A stretch of 64,000 nt of DNA from Sipunculus nudus (Eukaryota > Annelida > Sipuncula > Golfingiida > Sipunculidae). Positions within the stretch are counted from its first letter, which is position 1, and every line of letters starts with the position of its first letter. Positions 36,876-48,690 of the stretch are shown here, piece after piece. The notes below the pieces were generated by a model. That model was not told the origin of the DNA and ran no database searches. It saw only the letters and a program-made list of their open reading frames with translations. The translations under genes and the position numbers were made by a program. The stretch covers positions 87,891,056-87,955,055 of the forward strand of contig CM049310.1 in assembly GCA_026874595.1 (NCBI GenBank), in the 5' to 3' direction.

Positions 36876-37085
36876 TGTGATGAGAATGAGATAGAGGGGG
36901 AGAGCTGCGGACTGCTGCCACTTCGATGCTGTGGTGAGCTTGTTTGTCAGAAACTTAACCCATTCACGAGAAAACTGGATGCCTGCCCACCTGGTGCATC
37001 CAATGAAGATTGTCAGTGTTTCCCCATTGATTGGGAGCCAGATGAGGAAGAAGACATTGGCAGAGACAATGATATCGGAAACTGA
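36876..37085 (+). CDS. Terminal coding exon of an eight-cysteine, knottin-like protein
   Basis: A pyrimidine-rich acceptor (TTGGTTATCTTTTCAG) is followed by 69 codons and a TGA at 37083-37085. The frame has no in-frame ATG and a stop lies upstream at 36840, so splicing is required. Cysteines are spaced C-x9-C-x6-CC-x4-C-x12-C-x8-C-x-C, followed by a strongly acidic tail (EPDEEED, then RDND). The C...C...CC...C...C order resembles inhibitor-cystine-knot and related small secreted folds, but the family is not recognised and four disulphides do not match the basic knot. G+C content rises here relative to the flanks. The exon probably continues to 37092, where CAG|GTGAGC is a strong donor, so the stop lies only seven bases before a 3' UTR intron. 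Confidence 0.6.
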   Translation, partial: CDENEIEGESCGLLPLRCCGELVCQKLNPFTRKLDACPPGASNEDCQCFPIDWEPDEEEDIGRDNDIGN

Positions 37086-37092
37086 GGGCCAG

Positions 37093-38225
37093 GTGAGCTT
37101 ACGTAAAGAGTTATTGTGACCATTAAAACATGACCGAAAAGTGTTCAAGACAGTAAAACTTAATGGTTTCATGACAATTAAAGAGATACCAATACCATGC
37201 AATAGCTTAATTTTCTCTCTTGTTTCATGGTTGTTGTGAAATGTGGTGAATGGGAGAAATAGTTACCAGAAGAAAAATTACACTTACAAATGCTGCATAT
37301 CTGGATATGAATTTTATGCAGGCACAGAAAAAATTCACAAACTAAAAACAAAGTTACAGGTAATGTTGTGGAAAAAAGTCACAGGAAATAAAATCAGTGG
37401 TTTTGGTAGGAAAATAAATAGTAAAAAATTATTTGTTTACTTATAGCTCTAATTCCAGCAGTATTCTCATAGACAGGGCATATATTTAACTGTAATTTTT
37501 ATCAGTTTTAAAAACCTAAGAAAGGTAAGTTTGCAAAGTGTATGGTTTACACTTCTCTAGCTTGTAATTAAGGTTATCCAATCCTTTATATAAGCTCATC
37601 TCATATCAAACATTGACTGCTAATTATTTCAATAGTCTTTCAGTATTCCTTTTTGAGGGACTTCCATATGGCATTCCCAAAGGAGCTTTCCAAAGCATTA
37701 CAAGTATGTCTATTAAATAGTATAGACATACTATACATGCTAACCATAGTAATATTTATGATAAAAAACAGAAGTATGTAAACAATTCAGCTGATCTTAC
37801 TAATTATGGCTGTACTATAGGATGTGTTATAGACCTTTTCTGGCACTAATTCAAATCCCTGTATTTCCAATGTGGACTTAGTAATTATAATTAATATATT
37901 GCTAATTATATGCCACTGGATGTAGCTGCAAATAGGAACAATAGGAAAAAAGATTAGGAAGAATTCATTCTTTGGTTGCCCTTTTTTTGAATGAATTTGA
38001 GACCAATTATACTTTCATAAATTTGTGACTATATTTTGTTTGACCTTTTATTGTACTGAACGATTTTGTGACATTTCTTCAAACAACATTTATTCCTTTG
38101 ACTTGTTGCTGTCTTGCTCCAGCTGGTGACATTTTTTCATGTTAATTTTTTTCCACCCTGTATTAATAACCCCTTTCCTGTGATTTTCTTCATGCAACTT
38201 TTTTTCCTATTATCATGTCTTGCAG
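37093..38225 (+). other. Probable 3' UTR intron
   Basis: Bounded by CAG|GTGAGC on the left and, on the right, by a long pyrimidine-rich tract (CAACTTTTTTTCC ... CTTGCAG). The interior is AT-rich with no supported exon. Confidence 0.35.
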
Positions 38226-38278
38226 ATGACAGATGACATAATACTTTAGCAATATCTGAAACTTTATATGGAAATAAA
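38226..38278 (+). other. Possible 3' UTR exon with poly(A) signal
   Basis: A strong acceptor ends at 38225 and AATAAA lies at 38273-38278. No open frame is expected here if it follows the stop at 37083. Downstream sequence is A-rich, not GT-rich, so the cleavage site is uncertain. Confidence 0.3.
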
Positions 38279-41200
38279 ATGACTCAATGGCAAAAAATAA
38301 AAAAAAACAAAAACCATTTCCTCCAATAGAGCACATACTGGTATTTCCACCAAGGAAAATCAGTCCTACAGTCCTACCCCTTTACCTGGATCCAGACATA
38401 CATTAAATGAGGTGATGTCTAATCCCTCCACAATTTTGCACTAAAAAAGGTTTGAATCCATATAACTTTCATAACCCTGTTGACTTTAACCAGCAAATAA
38501 AAACAACAAACAAATAAGCAGACATGGGCAAAACAACTCCTTCATGGAAGTACCAATTGATTTAAAAAATCCATGAAATATTAATTTATAAACATATTTA
38601 TTTGGCTACAAAATTACATATCACCAAAAGATTTAGCTTCTGGTAACAAGATATTTAATCCATTCAGTTAATCCATTCTTGGTTACATATGACACAGAGA
38701 ATTTTAAATCTATCATGCCTGCTGTCAACATTCATGAGGTTCCATGACCAACCAGTAAACCTTTTTGTTGTCCTGAGCATAGTCATACAGAGCACACGAC
38801 ATTCCACTTTATTTAAGGCTCGCTACTGTTCTCTCCATTGTTCCACTGATAGCTGGATGGTGTGTCAAAGCCAAGCTCCTCATTTGGTTTACTGGGATGT
38901 GTCAAGAAAAGATACCAACACTTTGCATGTCTTGACGCCAGACTGATAATCAATGCATGTCAGCTTGACTTCACATAAGATCAGCATGGCAGACAACATA
39001 TATGGCTTCTATATACTGCAGACATGAAACACATTTGGAAATCTGATGGAAATACAATATTTTAATTGCGTGCACCCTGAATTGAAAGTACCTTGTTAAA
39101 AGTAATGGTCTGTTCCTCTGCAATTAAAGCAGAGAAAAGAGAGAAACTTTAGTTGCCAATCATATGTAATATGCTTCATTAAGGAAATAGATATATCTTT
39201 TGAGAAAAGATTAAGTTTACCTTTTATTGATTGATTGGAATTAGTGCATAAGGGGATAAATAGAAGGCTGCTGGGTTTCCAGCTGACACAATTTCTTATA
39301 TGTTTGGTGGGTTATAAAGTTCAGTGGCAGATCATGGATTTTGCTATAGGGGAGGGGAGGGGGGCACAAAGGTAAAGTAATTTTGTTTGAAGCATCTCTC
39401 TGAAAAGAAGCTTGAAAGATAACATGCAAAAATAACAATGCCAAATGATTTGTTACAATTAACTCCTTTGAGACCTAAAATACTGCCCCTTGACTTGGAA
39501 CATATAAGATATATGGAATTCTAAATAAACAGTTTAGAAAAACTTGTCCCCTGTGCCCCACCCCCTCCGTGGATCCACCTATTAAGTTCCCTGTCAATCA
39601 TTTAGACTACACTGGCTTCAATGACTGTAATGAATGGAAACAAATTCAAGCTGGCTAATTTATTTTATAACAGGCAGAGCTTAGTTTTTTGTAACTTAAG
39701 AACTGGTTGACAAGTGACCACATCCCCATTACCTAATAGATATTGCAAGTATAGTTTAAATCTGCACCTATCTCTATGTTTTCAGCATCAGGTGTAGAAC
39801 ACTGATTCATATAAGGGCTAGTAACCTTTGGTATTGTTAATGACATTAGTACCTGTAGGCCTTGGCAATATCTCCTTTAATAAGGCTCCATCCTCTAATC
39901 TGAATCACCTGACATGATAAACAGAGGTGTTGTAAGTTTTGTTTAATGGATAAAGCAATTCATATCAAATGGGCACAACAAATTTCAGAACAATCCATCA
40001 GCAACAACATTTTCCTTCTGGATAACCTCTGGTGACGTAATGTTAGACTGATGAAAAGAATATGACAAAAAGAGTGCATTCAACTACATTTAAGCCCTCC
40101 AGATTAAGTCCTAGCCATATTATTCAATGGAAAGAATTTGATCATCCTCCACATTTACCAATTAACATGAAAAGATATTATTACTATGAACTTTCCCTAA
40201 GTTCTCAGAAATACATTTCAAAATTTATTGTGACCTTTAGTTCCATGAGGTTTTAAGTGACCTATAATCTTAACAGGATGGAAGGTCCATAAACTGAATG
40301 CAGCATTTGATGTCTAAAATGCATGTTAAAGTTTTCATTATACATTTGTAACTTATATTCAATGTACTTTACAAATATATGTTTCAGTATTTTACCACAG
40401 ATCTAATAATATTCTGTTTAACAGAGATCTAATAATATTCTATTTTACAGATACATTATAAACATAATGCATGTACAATTGATTTAAAAGCCAACCTTAC
40501 CATGAAACCATAATGCTACTAATAAATGTAGTCTATTTAGTAAATCTTGACAACCAATAAAGTAAATAAGAAACAAAACCGTTGTTATTCAAATTTGGAT
40601 CTTGATACTGCAAGCACTTCCACGCAAAACCACAATTATTTCTGTGACTCCCAAAAAATGTTTCCGGTTGCATGTCATTCTAATTTTACCCTCAAGCTGA
40701 AAAACCTAGCTAAAAATACTGTTTGAATGGAGCACTGCACAGGTTTCTTCCTGTGAATGGATAAAAAGGAAAGCATAGGACAGTGAAAACCAATAATCTT
40801 CCCAGCTGGGGCATTTGCTTGGTATCTTGAAACTTAATAAATATTGAACTGTTGTCAAGTCTGCCATTTTCATGAGGGGAAGAATACACATGCCTCACTG
40901 AATTAGGCCGTAAAACTTACTTTTTCAAAAGTCACTTTTGATATTACAATAATAAATGGATTATTCAGTTATGTAGATATATATGTAGCTTAATTTATGG
41001 CTTTGAGACTGAGGTTAAGGAACCTTTGGATATAAAATACTGGCCCAGAAAGGAAACATGATATTTAATTTAAGATTCTGTTTATTGTCACTTAAGCTAC
41101 TATTAGATTCGCTTATTGTGAAAATATAAAATATAACACATAAGCACATTACTGTGCTCCAGAACAAAAGAATCATGGTCTGTTTTAGGGGAAAAGTTGA

Positions 41201-42516
41201 CTCATTGCAAAGAGTATATTAATCCTCTTATATTGTAGTAGAAATATGTGCATACTGATTTAGATAAGGGAATAATGCCGATAGGCAACAATTATGAAAA
41301 TAAAATTCATTATGCAAATTTATGTAAATAAGGTCATTGTGCAAAATTATGAAAAATATATAATATCATAATGTAAAATTATGCAAACAAGGTCATGGTA
41401 ATGTAACTCCAGAGTCACTTAAGAGACCCAACCCCAACCTCTCTATAGTTCTTAAGTCTAAAGTTTTTGGCTTCAAATGGTATGGAGCATATACACCACT
41501 AAATGAAGACTTGAAGGATAATTAATGGCCATCTCTGAATATCAGATGGTTTTCTGATCAGCTGAGGAAGATACTTAAGTTTATCAACTGTACCTGCTGC
41601 ATACCATAAGCATAATTCTATATCCACTCTAGGTCAATGGTTCCAGAAATGGAAATCAGAAATGTCTGGTGGGCTTTGTGCTCATATATACTAATGTTAA
41701 ATGTGGCTTTTTTTCAAAGTAAATGTTCAGTCCACTGAGCTGGTGACATTTTTTTAATAATGTAGGAAGCTGTAAAAAACAATGTGGCAAAACAATGTAT
41801 GTGTAGGACAAATCATTAATTATATGATTTTTTTTTTACAAATAAGGGCATGTTTGTGCTTCAAATTCATTTTCAATACAGAGTCCATTTTTAAATCAGT
41901 AGTGATATCCTGCACCTTCTATGTGTATTATTTTGATCCATGTATTCTGATACCTTATAAACATACTCATTATATATGTATATGGGGCTCGAGTGAAGGA
42001 TAATAAATAAAACACCACAAATGGAGAGTGATCTCAAGAAGAAACCAAGGTTTCTGAGTCCAAAATTTCTTTACTAATGAATTTCAGCTGGAATACCCAT
42101 AAATATTGGCAGCAATCTTAGGGATAACCAATGCTCCAAACTCATCATACCTTAAATGACATGGTCAAACCAGTGAACACAAAGTTACAACTCTGCTATT
42201 ATCTCTCCCCTCCACAAGATCAATAGATCTTTCACCACAACACGAAACAAAGAGGCATTTTAGATACTTTATCCCCGGATATATATTATGTGTCACTAGA
42301 GTCAGAGGAAGTATGGCGTGGGATTAACACCAGCTGGAGAGATTATCGATTTTATACTGTATCAAGGCTTTGTTATCTAATTTCAAAATCAGTAAAAAAT
42401 GACAAAATGCCGTTATTTGATTTCTCTGCATTAGCACAATTAAATTTTCTGCATGCCTTACCAACAATGAGGAAAAAGCCCCAATTTACATGTAATTAAT
42501 GATCTTCCCACCAAGG
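38279..42516. other. No supported gene
   Basis: AT-rich. There is a 26-bp near-tandem duplication (AGATCTAATAATATTCT at 40399 and 40425). The 3' UTR of the minus-strand gene ending at 42517 should enter this stretch, but I could not place its poly(A) signal. Confidence 0.45.
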
Positions 42517-42709
42517 TCAGAGATAGATGCCTTGATGTGAGCTGGTCATGTGACAGAAACGGAGGATGAAGGTCAGTCGCTTGTCGGGTTCCGTCTCATC
42601 AATCAGGAGCTCAAATGCTTGGGAATTGTCATGCTCTCCTGGCGTAAATGCCCTGATGTAACGCGCTAAATCCGGGGATATTTCCTCCCCTTTCACACTG
42701 ATCTCAGTT
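42517..42709 (-). CDS. Terminal coding exon, protein of unknown function
   Basis: Read on the minus strand, an acceptor (TTTTTCTAG) is followed by one base, 63 codons and a TGA at 42519-42517. The protein segment begins TEISVKGEEISPDLARYIRA and ends CHMTSSHQGIYL. It is mixed hydrophilic and helical in character, with no low complexity, and G+C and CpG rise sharply over this exon. The alternative acceptor TTTCCAG|TTTCTGG at 42725 would add five codons in the same frame. The preceding exon at 43664-43732 ends in phase 0 while this one needs two bases (or one, with the alternative acceptor), so a small exon between them is missing from the model. I do not recognise the family. Confidence 0.65.
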
Positions 42710-43663
42710 CTAGAAAAACCAGAAACTGGAAAGTTTAAGTTCTGATGTGATATAATCTCAAGTAGTTCTTAGAGGGAATAAGATGTAATGAGAAGTTGAT
42801 GAGACAAATCACCAAGTGAACACAAAGACCCAAACATCGGGATTAATTAAAGATCCCTCAGAAACAATACAGGGCAGCTCAAGTGTAGTACCATAAATAA
42901 CCAAAAACAAGTCTTAGTCACTTGCCACAGACATCAACTAATGATATGAAAGTATAATTGTTGCATCCTTTGTTGAATATCATAGTGTCTAACTGGTGGT
43001 ATAAAAACTACCAAATCTGCCTGAGAGTCAAGGTATAAATGTTTAAAGGTGTACAGATACAACATTATACGCATATGGTTTGTTGAATTTTATAGTTCCA
43101 AGGTAAATAAAACATTTCCTTGGACCACATAGCTCACCAAACTTATTCCTGCAAATAAAATAATAACAACCTGTTTATTTCTGATTAGAAGTACATTAAC
43201 TTCTCAAAATGAAAGGATTCATTTTCACTCTCCGGGATTCCTTTGTTAAATAGATTTGTATGCCTATAACTTGTTTTAATGCTAGATATAGATCACATTT
43301 CTGGCAAACACATAAGAGAAAGTGGTCACATCAAACCCTAGAGGTTACAAAATGTGCCCTGTTAATTAAAAGCCTGGAGGACAAAAGATCACCTTTAATG
43401 ATCACTGTAAAACTATTACAGTTGAGTTACCCTAAGCTGAACATGACTCAGTAAGATGATGCCGTCAGAAAATTCATTTTAAAGATAAAGAAATATAGTG
43501 TAAAGCTGTGATGTCATATTATATGGTGATCTAAAAGTAAGTTCAGAGAGAATTGGACTATTAAATGGTGACCTAAAGTAAGTTTAAAAAGCAATGGACT
43601 GTAAAGTATGGCATGTTTTTACAATTTATCATGTTTGTGAAAGCAACTCTGGTAGAACATTAC

Positions 43664-43732
43664 CTGTAGAGCAAGGAACATAACTGTAACATTAGGCCGA
43701 CTCAGCTGCATTGTTGCTTTTGATACTACTTC
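43664..43732 (-). CDS. Internal exon of the minus-strand gene
   Basis: An acceptor TTCTTTTTACAG and a donor CTACAG|GTAATG enclose 69 bases, exactly 23 codons in phase 0. The other two frames contain stops. The segment starts EVVSKATMQLSRPN and ends VMFLALQ. With the upstream candidate exon, the run with Y, PLL, RP and FLA faintly recalls Dpy-30/RII-type dimerisation helices, which is speculative. Confidence 0.5.
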
Positions 43733-44613
43733 CTGTAAAAAGAATGGGATTCCTCAGTGGCAATATGATACAGTTTTTTTTATTATATAATTGAATTTCT
43801 TACTGTTTTTCATTGCAGATTTCCCAGGGCATTTGGGACAACACAGGTGTTTCTCGTGCTTCAAGTCATTCCACAATTTCCCACCTGCTACACACAAGAT
43901 ACAACCTTTTTAGCCACCTGTACTGAGATATCACAATTTACTCTAAAGGAATATTTGTTTTTTGGTTAACTTTCTAACAAGATTCCTCAGTTTTCATTCA
44001 CAATCTTCAAGCCAAACCATGGCTGAGTGTGGCAAGTACAAAGAACCCACAAGAGGTGCCAGTATTGTGAAGAATTTGTAGTTATTCATTATGTCTCTTT
44101 ATTGCTATTGTGTTCATATCCGTAAATAAAGTTACTGTTCTCAGTGTCTCTCCCTTTATCATTGTATTGATCTTCTCTTCTGTATATCTCACGATAAAAT
44201 ATTCTCCAATATGTCAAGGAACTGAAGAACTGTTCCTGGCTTAATTGTGTTCACAGCTGTAGCGTCTTACATAGAATAAATACAATTTGAATTTTTTTTC
44301 ACCAAAATGTACAGACTCCAGAGGAATCTAAGTTTGACATTGATCATGAACTAAATTTCCGAGAGGGTTCCCATATCAGGATAATCTAACTTATCTAAGC
44401 ACAGATTAGAAAGATTTTATCTTCCGTGAAGTTCATTTTAATGAGAAAGGTTCTTGTTTATCATACACAGGTGCTGCAATACAGAATTATCTCTATATGG
44501 AAGGACCTGTAAATTATCAGTTTAGCTGAATAAACAGGAAGTTGCTGTCTCATTTGAGGTCTGCTATAAAGTCACATATGTAAACTGACTTAAGATAAGT
44601 GACTTTCTTTTAC

Positions 44614-44645
44614 CAAGAGTGGTGTCATATATAAATGTAAAGTTC
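44614..44645 (-). CDS. Candidate 32-nt internal exon of the minus-strand gene
   Basis: An acceptor CCCACATTCAG and a donor CTCTTG|GTAAAA enclose 32 bases. In phase 1 it is open and ends in phase 0, which joins the phase-1 end of the start exon at 48463-48475 to the phase-0 start of the exon at 43732. It encodes TLHLYMTPLL after the split glycine codon. The phase fit at both junctions is the main support. Confidence 0.35.
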
Positions 44646-45405
44646 CTGAATGTGGGCTGGGGATAACTTCATCCTATGGAAAACGGTTTTCTAGTTAATA
44701 TCAGACAAATGATAAAATCTGAGGAACAAAGAAAAAGAAACAAAGAAAAAAAAGAAAAAGTTGGAACAAAATCCAAAAGTTTCCCAAGAGCATATTGAAA
44801 CTTAATTCAACATTTTGACTCCAAGTATTCAAGCATCAGAGTATTCTAGCTTGCTCAGGTCATGATATCTCAATTTCAGGTCCAAGGGGAAGACACCATA
44901 GTCTGCCTGAGGTTTAACCAAACAGGCATGAGCTTTTAATTCTGGAATTTCAAATGAGCCACTAAAACTCTGGTTTGTTTCACTGGTGACATATAGTCAC
45001 GAAGATATTAAAACATTCACTTTTAAAGAAGCCTTGTTACTGCAGAAAGATTAACATTTATAACTTCAGGCTTAATAATTGTTTTTTTTTTTTGTATCTG
45101 AATTTTTTATGAAAGGTTTGAAGTGCGATGGATTTCAGAGAAGGTTAAACAATAAAAGACAATATTAAACTTGGATATGAAACCTTGGTCATCAATTTCC
45201 ATGAAAATCTGAGATACAGACAAACCTAAATCAGTTTTTCTGTACAGGGCTGTAATAAAGGTTAAAATTTATACCTTCAAAGAAACATGGTTGTCCTGTT
45301 ATCTTGATTAGAAATTTCTTTCTCAGTATATGTTTGACAAGAAATGTCCATGGCAACTGCACTCAAATGTTGAAATAAAATAAAAGCTGGCTGAAAATTA
45401 TATGT

Positions 45406-45408
<3 letters not shown>

Positions 45409-45448
<40 letters not shown>
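45409..45448. repeat. (AT)20 microsatellite
   Basis: Uninterrupted AT dinucleotides, likely in an intron of the minus-strand gene. Confidence 0.97.
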
Positions 45449-45450
<2 letters not shown>

Positions 45451-46699
45451 ACTTCAATTAGATAATTTCGTAGAAATAATAAAAAGATTCACCTGAAAGA
45501 GGCCTTTGTAATGCCACTACAGCAAGTGATTAAACAATAATATTCAAGAGAGCAACTAATATCATACATGAAAAAAACATTTCTAAAGCACAACATCTGT
45601 TAACAAAGAAATTTCTTCTGTTAAGTTCAGATGATTCATAATCTTAAATTAGAGTATCTATCACAAATAGAGGTGATCTAATTTTGTACATAAAGGCTGC
45701 CAATAATTAGAAAAAAGAACATAACAGCAAGTAGGAACCAAACAAAGTAAATTACAGTAATGAATCTTCTACCTGTTATTACACATTCCTTTTTTGTTTC
45801 TCAACATAGTTTGAGATTAAAAATATACAAAAAGAGAAAATGTAATTTAATCTAGCTGTACTGCAAAAAGGATACTGGCAATGAGGTAAAGATGGAACTA
45901 AAAGCAGCACATCAAATTAATTTAATTTACATGGACTGTCATAAATACATCCAACACCAGGCTGTCTATACAATGTGGTACATGGGCCAAATGAGGTTGA
46001 TTTTTATGTATGTATGAAAATCAAATCCTGTACTAATCTAAACTCCATATACCTTCATCCATCCTACCACAAAAAATACTAATGATGACCAAACAAAAAG
46101 AATAGTTTCAGATATCCATACATATACTGTGGTTGACTTCATACTTGAGAGCTTAAATTTTCATGAATTGCACTTTTCAAGGATTCCATTTTTGTTAAAT
46201 TTGGCCAGTGACCTATATCCATCAATAAATATTTATTTGCTGTGCATAAAATCTGAATAATTTGAAGAGAACCACAGGGTTTATAAAACAAGTAAATTAA
46301 TATTCACTGTAGGAAGATACCAGTTATATTACTGGTATGATATCATATCTATTTTTGATTTCAGGGTATCATAAAAGATCTGTTGTTATTAAATGTGTCA
46401 ATCTTTTTGCCAGGAAATGTCATGGCTATAGAGTGTGTTCACCTGTTAAGGTCTAGCATTTTATTCACAAAGATTTTATTTTTATGATAATTTCCCTTTC
46501 ATGAATATTGCAAATTTGAAAACCTCAGGAACATCTCATGCACAGGAAATAATTGTCTACGATGCCTAAAAATGTGATGATGTTACAGGAATTCATTTAT
46601 TAAAATTACTGATATTGCTATTAAACTATAAACTTTATTCATTTTACATGGATTGTACAGCAAGTTATAATAACTAATACAAGAAACTACCTATGTCAT
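45449..46699. other. Probable intronic sequence, no feature
   Basis: AT-rich without exon-like segments. Confidence 0.4.
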
Positions 46700-46880
46700 G
46701 GGTGGTGGCTTTTGATAGTCTGTAGAAAAGGAGGAAACTAGAAAATCAAGAGAAAACTGCTGACCTTAGATGGGCCATTACGACTCACTCTAGCTCATTA
46801 CCTTGCCGGGGATTGAACCAAGGTCACCAGGAGAGAGAGCTGAGAGTGTTTTACCTCTCGACTGTCCAGGCAGGCCCAGG
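46700..46880 (-). mobile_element. tRNA-derived SINE
   Basis: Read on the minus strand, CAGTCGAGAGG fits the A-box consensus at 10 of 11 positions, and GGTTCAATCCC fits the B box fully, followed by CGGCAAGG. The body toward lower coordinates shares order and text with the copy at 16681-16860. The head with both Pol III boxes is the best preserved of this family in the window. Confidence 0.75.
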
Positions 46881-47639
46881 GTAGTGCTAATCAGTATTAT
46901 ATCATCATGGCACTGTTTATCTCAGCCCTACCTTCATACAGACTTGGGCATGACACATTTCATGGCTTTGGGCTGGGTCTGCCATGCATGAATATCAAAG
47001 GTCAGCCATTGATAAGAGGGACAGAGAAAGCTCTTATTTGTTAAAGTACCATAGATCTTAATAAGGCATTTGCCCCCTGCAATAATTTAATGGTATTTGT
47101 ATTAAGAAAATACATATGTCATTAACTGTATTTTTTTATTTAATTTGCAAGGGGGAAGGGGCCAAAACTCTTGATTATATTTGCCGCATAATACATGTTC
47201 ATGTGAGAACTTGGTTGTAGACCGTACATGTAAAAATCTTGAATAATAAGATGTGGCTTTTATAATTATAACTAGTAGCTGTGTATATCATAAATGTTGG
47301 TTGACACTTGGTCTGAGCTGAACTCTGGTGCGTTATAATGAAAATTTAACTAATCCATCAAGCATACCGTAAATCTTGTTTTAATGGCCGCACGTCTATT
47401 TATAGCCGCACCCTGAGTTTGCAAGGTCTCCTAAAGGAGCTCCCACTAAGGTCCAAATACCCAAAACCCCCCTTAAAGGCCGCACCCCGACTCCGTCTAT
47501 GGCCTAAGGGTAAGATAATTAGCTGCATGTAGCAAAATAAATCACGACATAGCTGCTTTAATGAAGACTAGAATATAAAAGTATTAATTACAGAGGTTAA
47601 ATATGTTGCCAGATTACGTATGTTTAATATATATTAAAC

Positions 47640-48690
47640 GCTCGAGATAGGGACAAAATATCTGTTTGTTACTAACGACTTTTGCACATGGATTGGCAGG
47701 CATTTATCAGAAAAAGAAAGATTTCCCGAACGATCGTTTCGTTTGAATGGTGGTTACGCAAAACGATTCTTCTGTGCATCAAAACGCTTCTTTGCATGTA
47801 CGTGCAATTGTCAAAGACCATAGATTGAACACTGAATTGAGGTTTGTATGTACATTTATTGAAGCAAAAAGCCTGAATACTATCCACTATTACGCACCAT
47901 CACGCAGTAGCGTTCAGGGGGCGACATGATGGCCAAGACTGCTGAAACTGTCAGATTTTCAACCTGCAGGAACTTAATCACGGCTCGTGGTATACATATA
48001 AAAATTTAAATGTAGAACCTTGACATGTATATCTTTCGTGCGATATATATCTTGTTATAAAAAATCTTGGTAATTGTCACCAAATATTACGTTTAAAACA
48101 CCCCTGCTGTAACACAGCGGCCCACTTCGTTGGACATGGTCAAGCAACATTGAAATAAATGCCTACTTTAAACCCATTTGCAGCATTATTTAGCAACGAT
48201 TATTTGTTTAGAAAGTAAAATGAATAAAAAGCTGACATCGTAAAGAGTCGCACAATGGCTGACGATCGTTTTAAAATCAAGTTTGAGTGCCGCCATGTGC
48301 TGAAACGCCCTGGTGTTCTGCTAAGAATAATTTGAACGGCTGTACGCGGTGGGTGGTAAACAGAACAGCCACCTATTCCGTCCCAGTGTGCCTTGCGCGA
48401 ACGCTACCTTGACAAGATGGCTCCCCACACGGAAACTTTCTTGAGGAAAAAAACTTGCCTACCTCGACCGGCCATTTTAATTTCACTTTAAAACACTCGT
48501 TTTCACGCGTCATGTTTGCTATACGTGCGTATCTCGACAAGGTAACTTCAGTTAGTTAAGTTGACCAGCGATGTTTTCAAACGCAACAGCACATTGTGAC
48601 ACGGAGCGATGTCAACGAACGATGTGACGATGATAATACCGAAGTTACCGGTATGAAAATGATTCGAATCTTCCGAGTAATTCAAGAATT
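47640..48690. promoter_or_regulatory. CpG-rich patch, likely promoter region
   Basis: CpG dinucleotides are dense here (ACGATCGTTTCG, ACGCGTCATG, CGACGAT-like strings) and scarce around it. CAAGATGGCTCC at 48412 and, on the minus strand, AAAATGGCCGG resemble YY1 sites, which often sit at transcription starts. The minus-strand start codon at 48475 lies inside. A 26-codon plus-strand frame (ACAATGGCTGACGATCG, from 48254) also has a good start context but ends quickly. Confidence 0.45.
48463..48475 (-). CDS. Candidate start exon of the minus-strand gene
   Basis: Read on the minus strand, AAAATGGCCGGTCGAG|GTAGGC gives MAGR plus the first base of a glycine codon, then a donor. The start context (A at -3, G at +4) is good and the CpG-rich patch surrounds it. 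Phase 1 fits the candidate exon at 44614-44645. Coding content is too short to stand alone. Confidence 0.35.

Noticed and set aside
42840-42905. Minus-strand 65-nt candidate exon to bridge 43664 and 42709
   Set aside because: Its length fits the phase, but the joined codon would be a stop and the acceptor lacks a pyrimidine tract.
43819-44150. Plus-strand acceptor (TTTTTCATTGCAG), 35 open codons, a TGA and AATAAA near 44128
   Set aside because: Two frames are open over the same stretch, the peptide is not recognisable, and it lies within the minus-strand gene; length alone is not significant.
44315-44389. Plus-strand 24-codon exon-like segment after a T-rich acceptor
   Set aside because: Protein-like text, but a frame this short is expected often by chance and it has no neighbouring exons.
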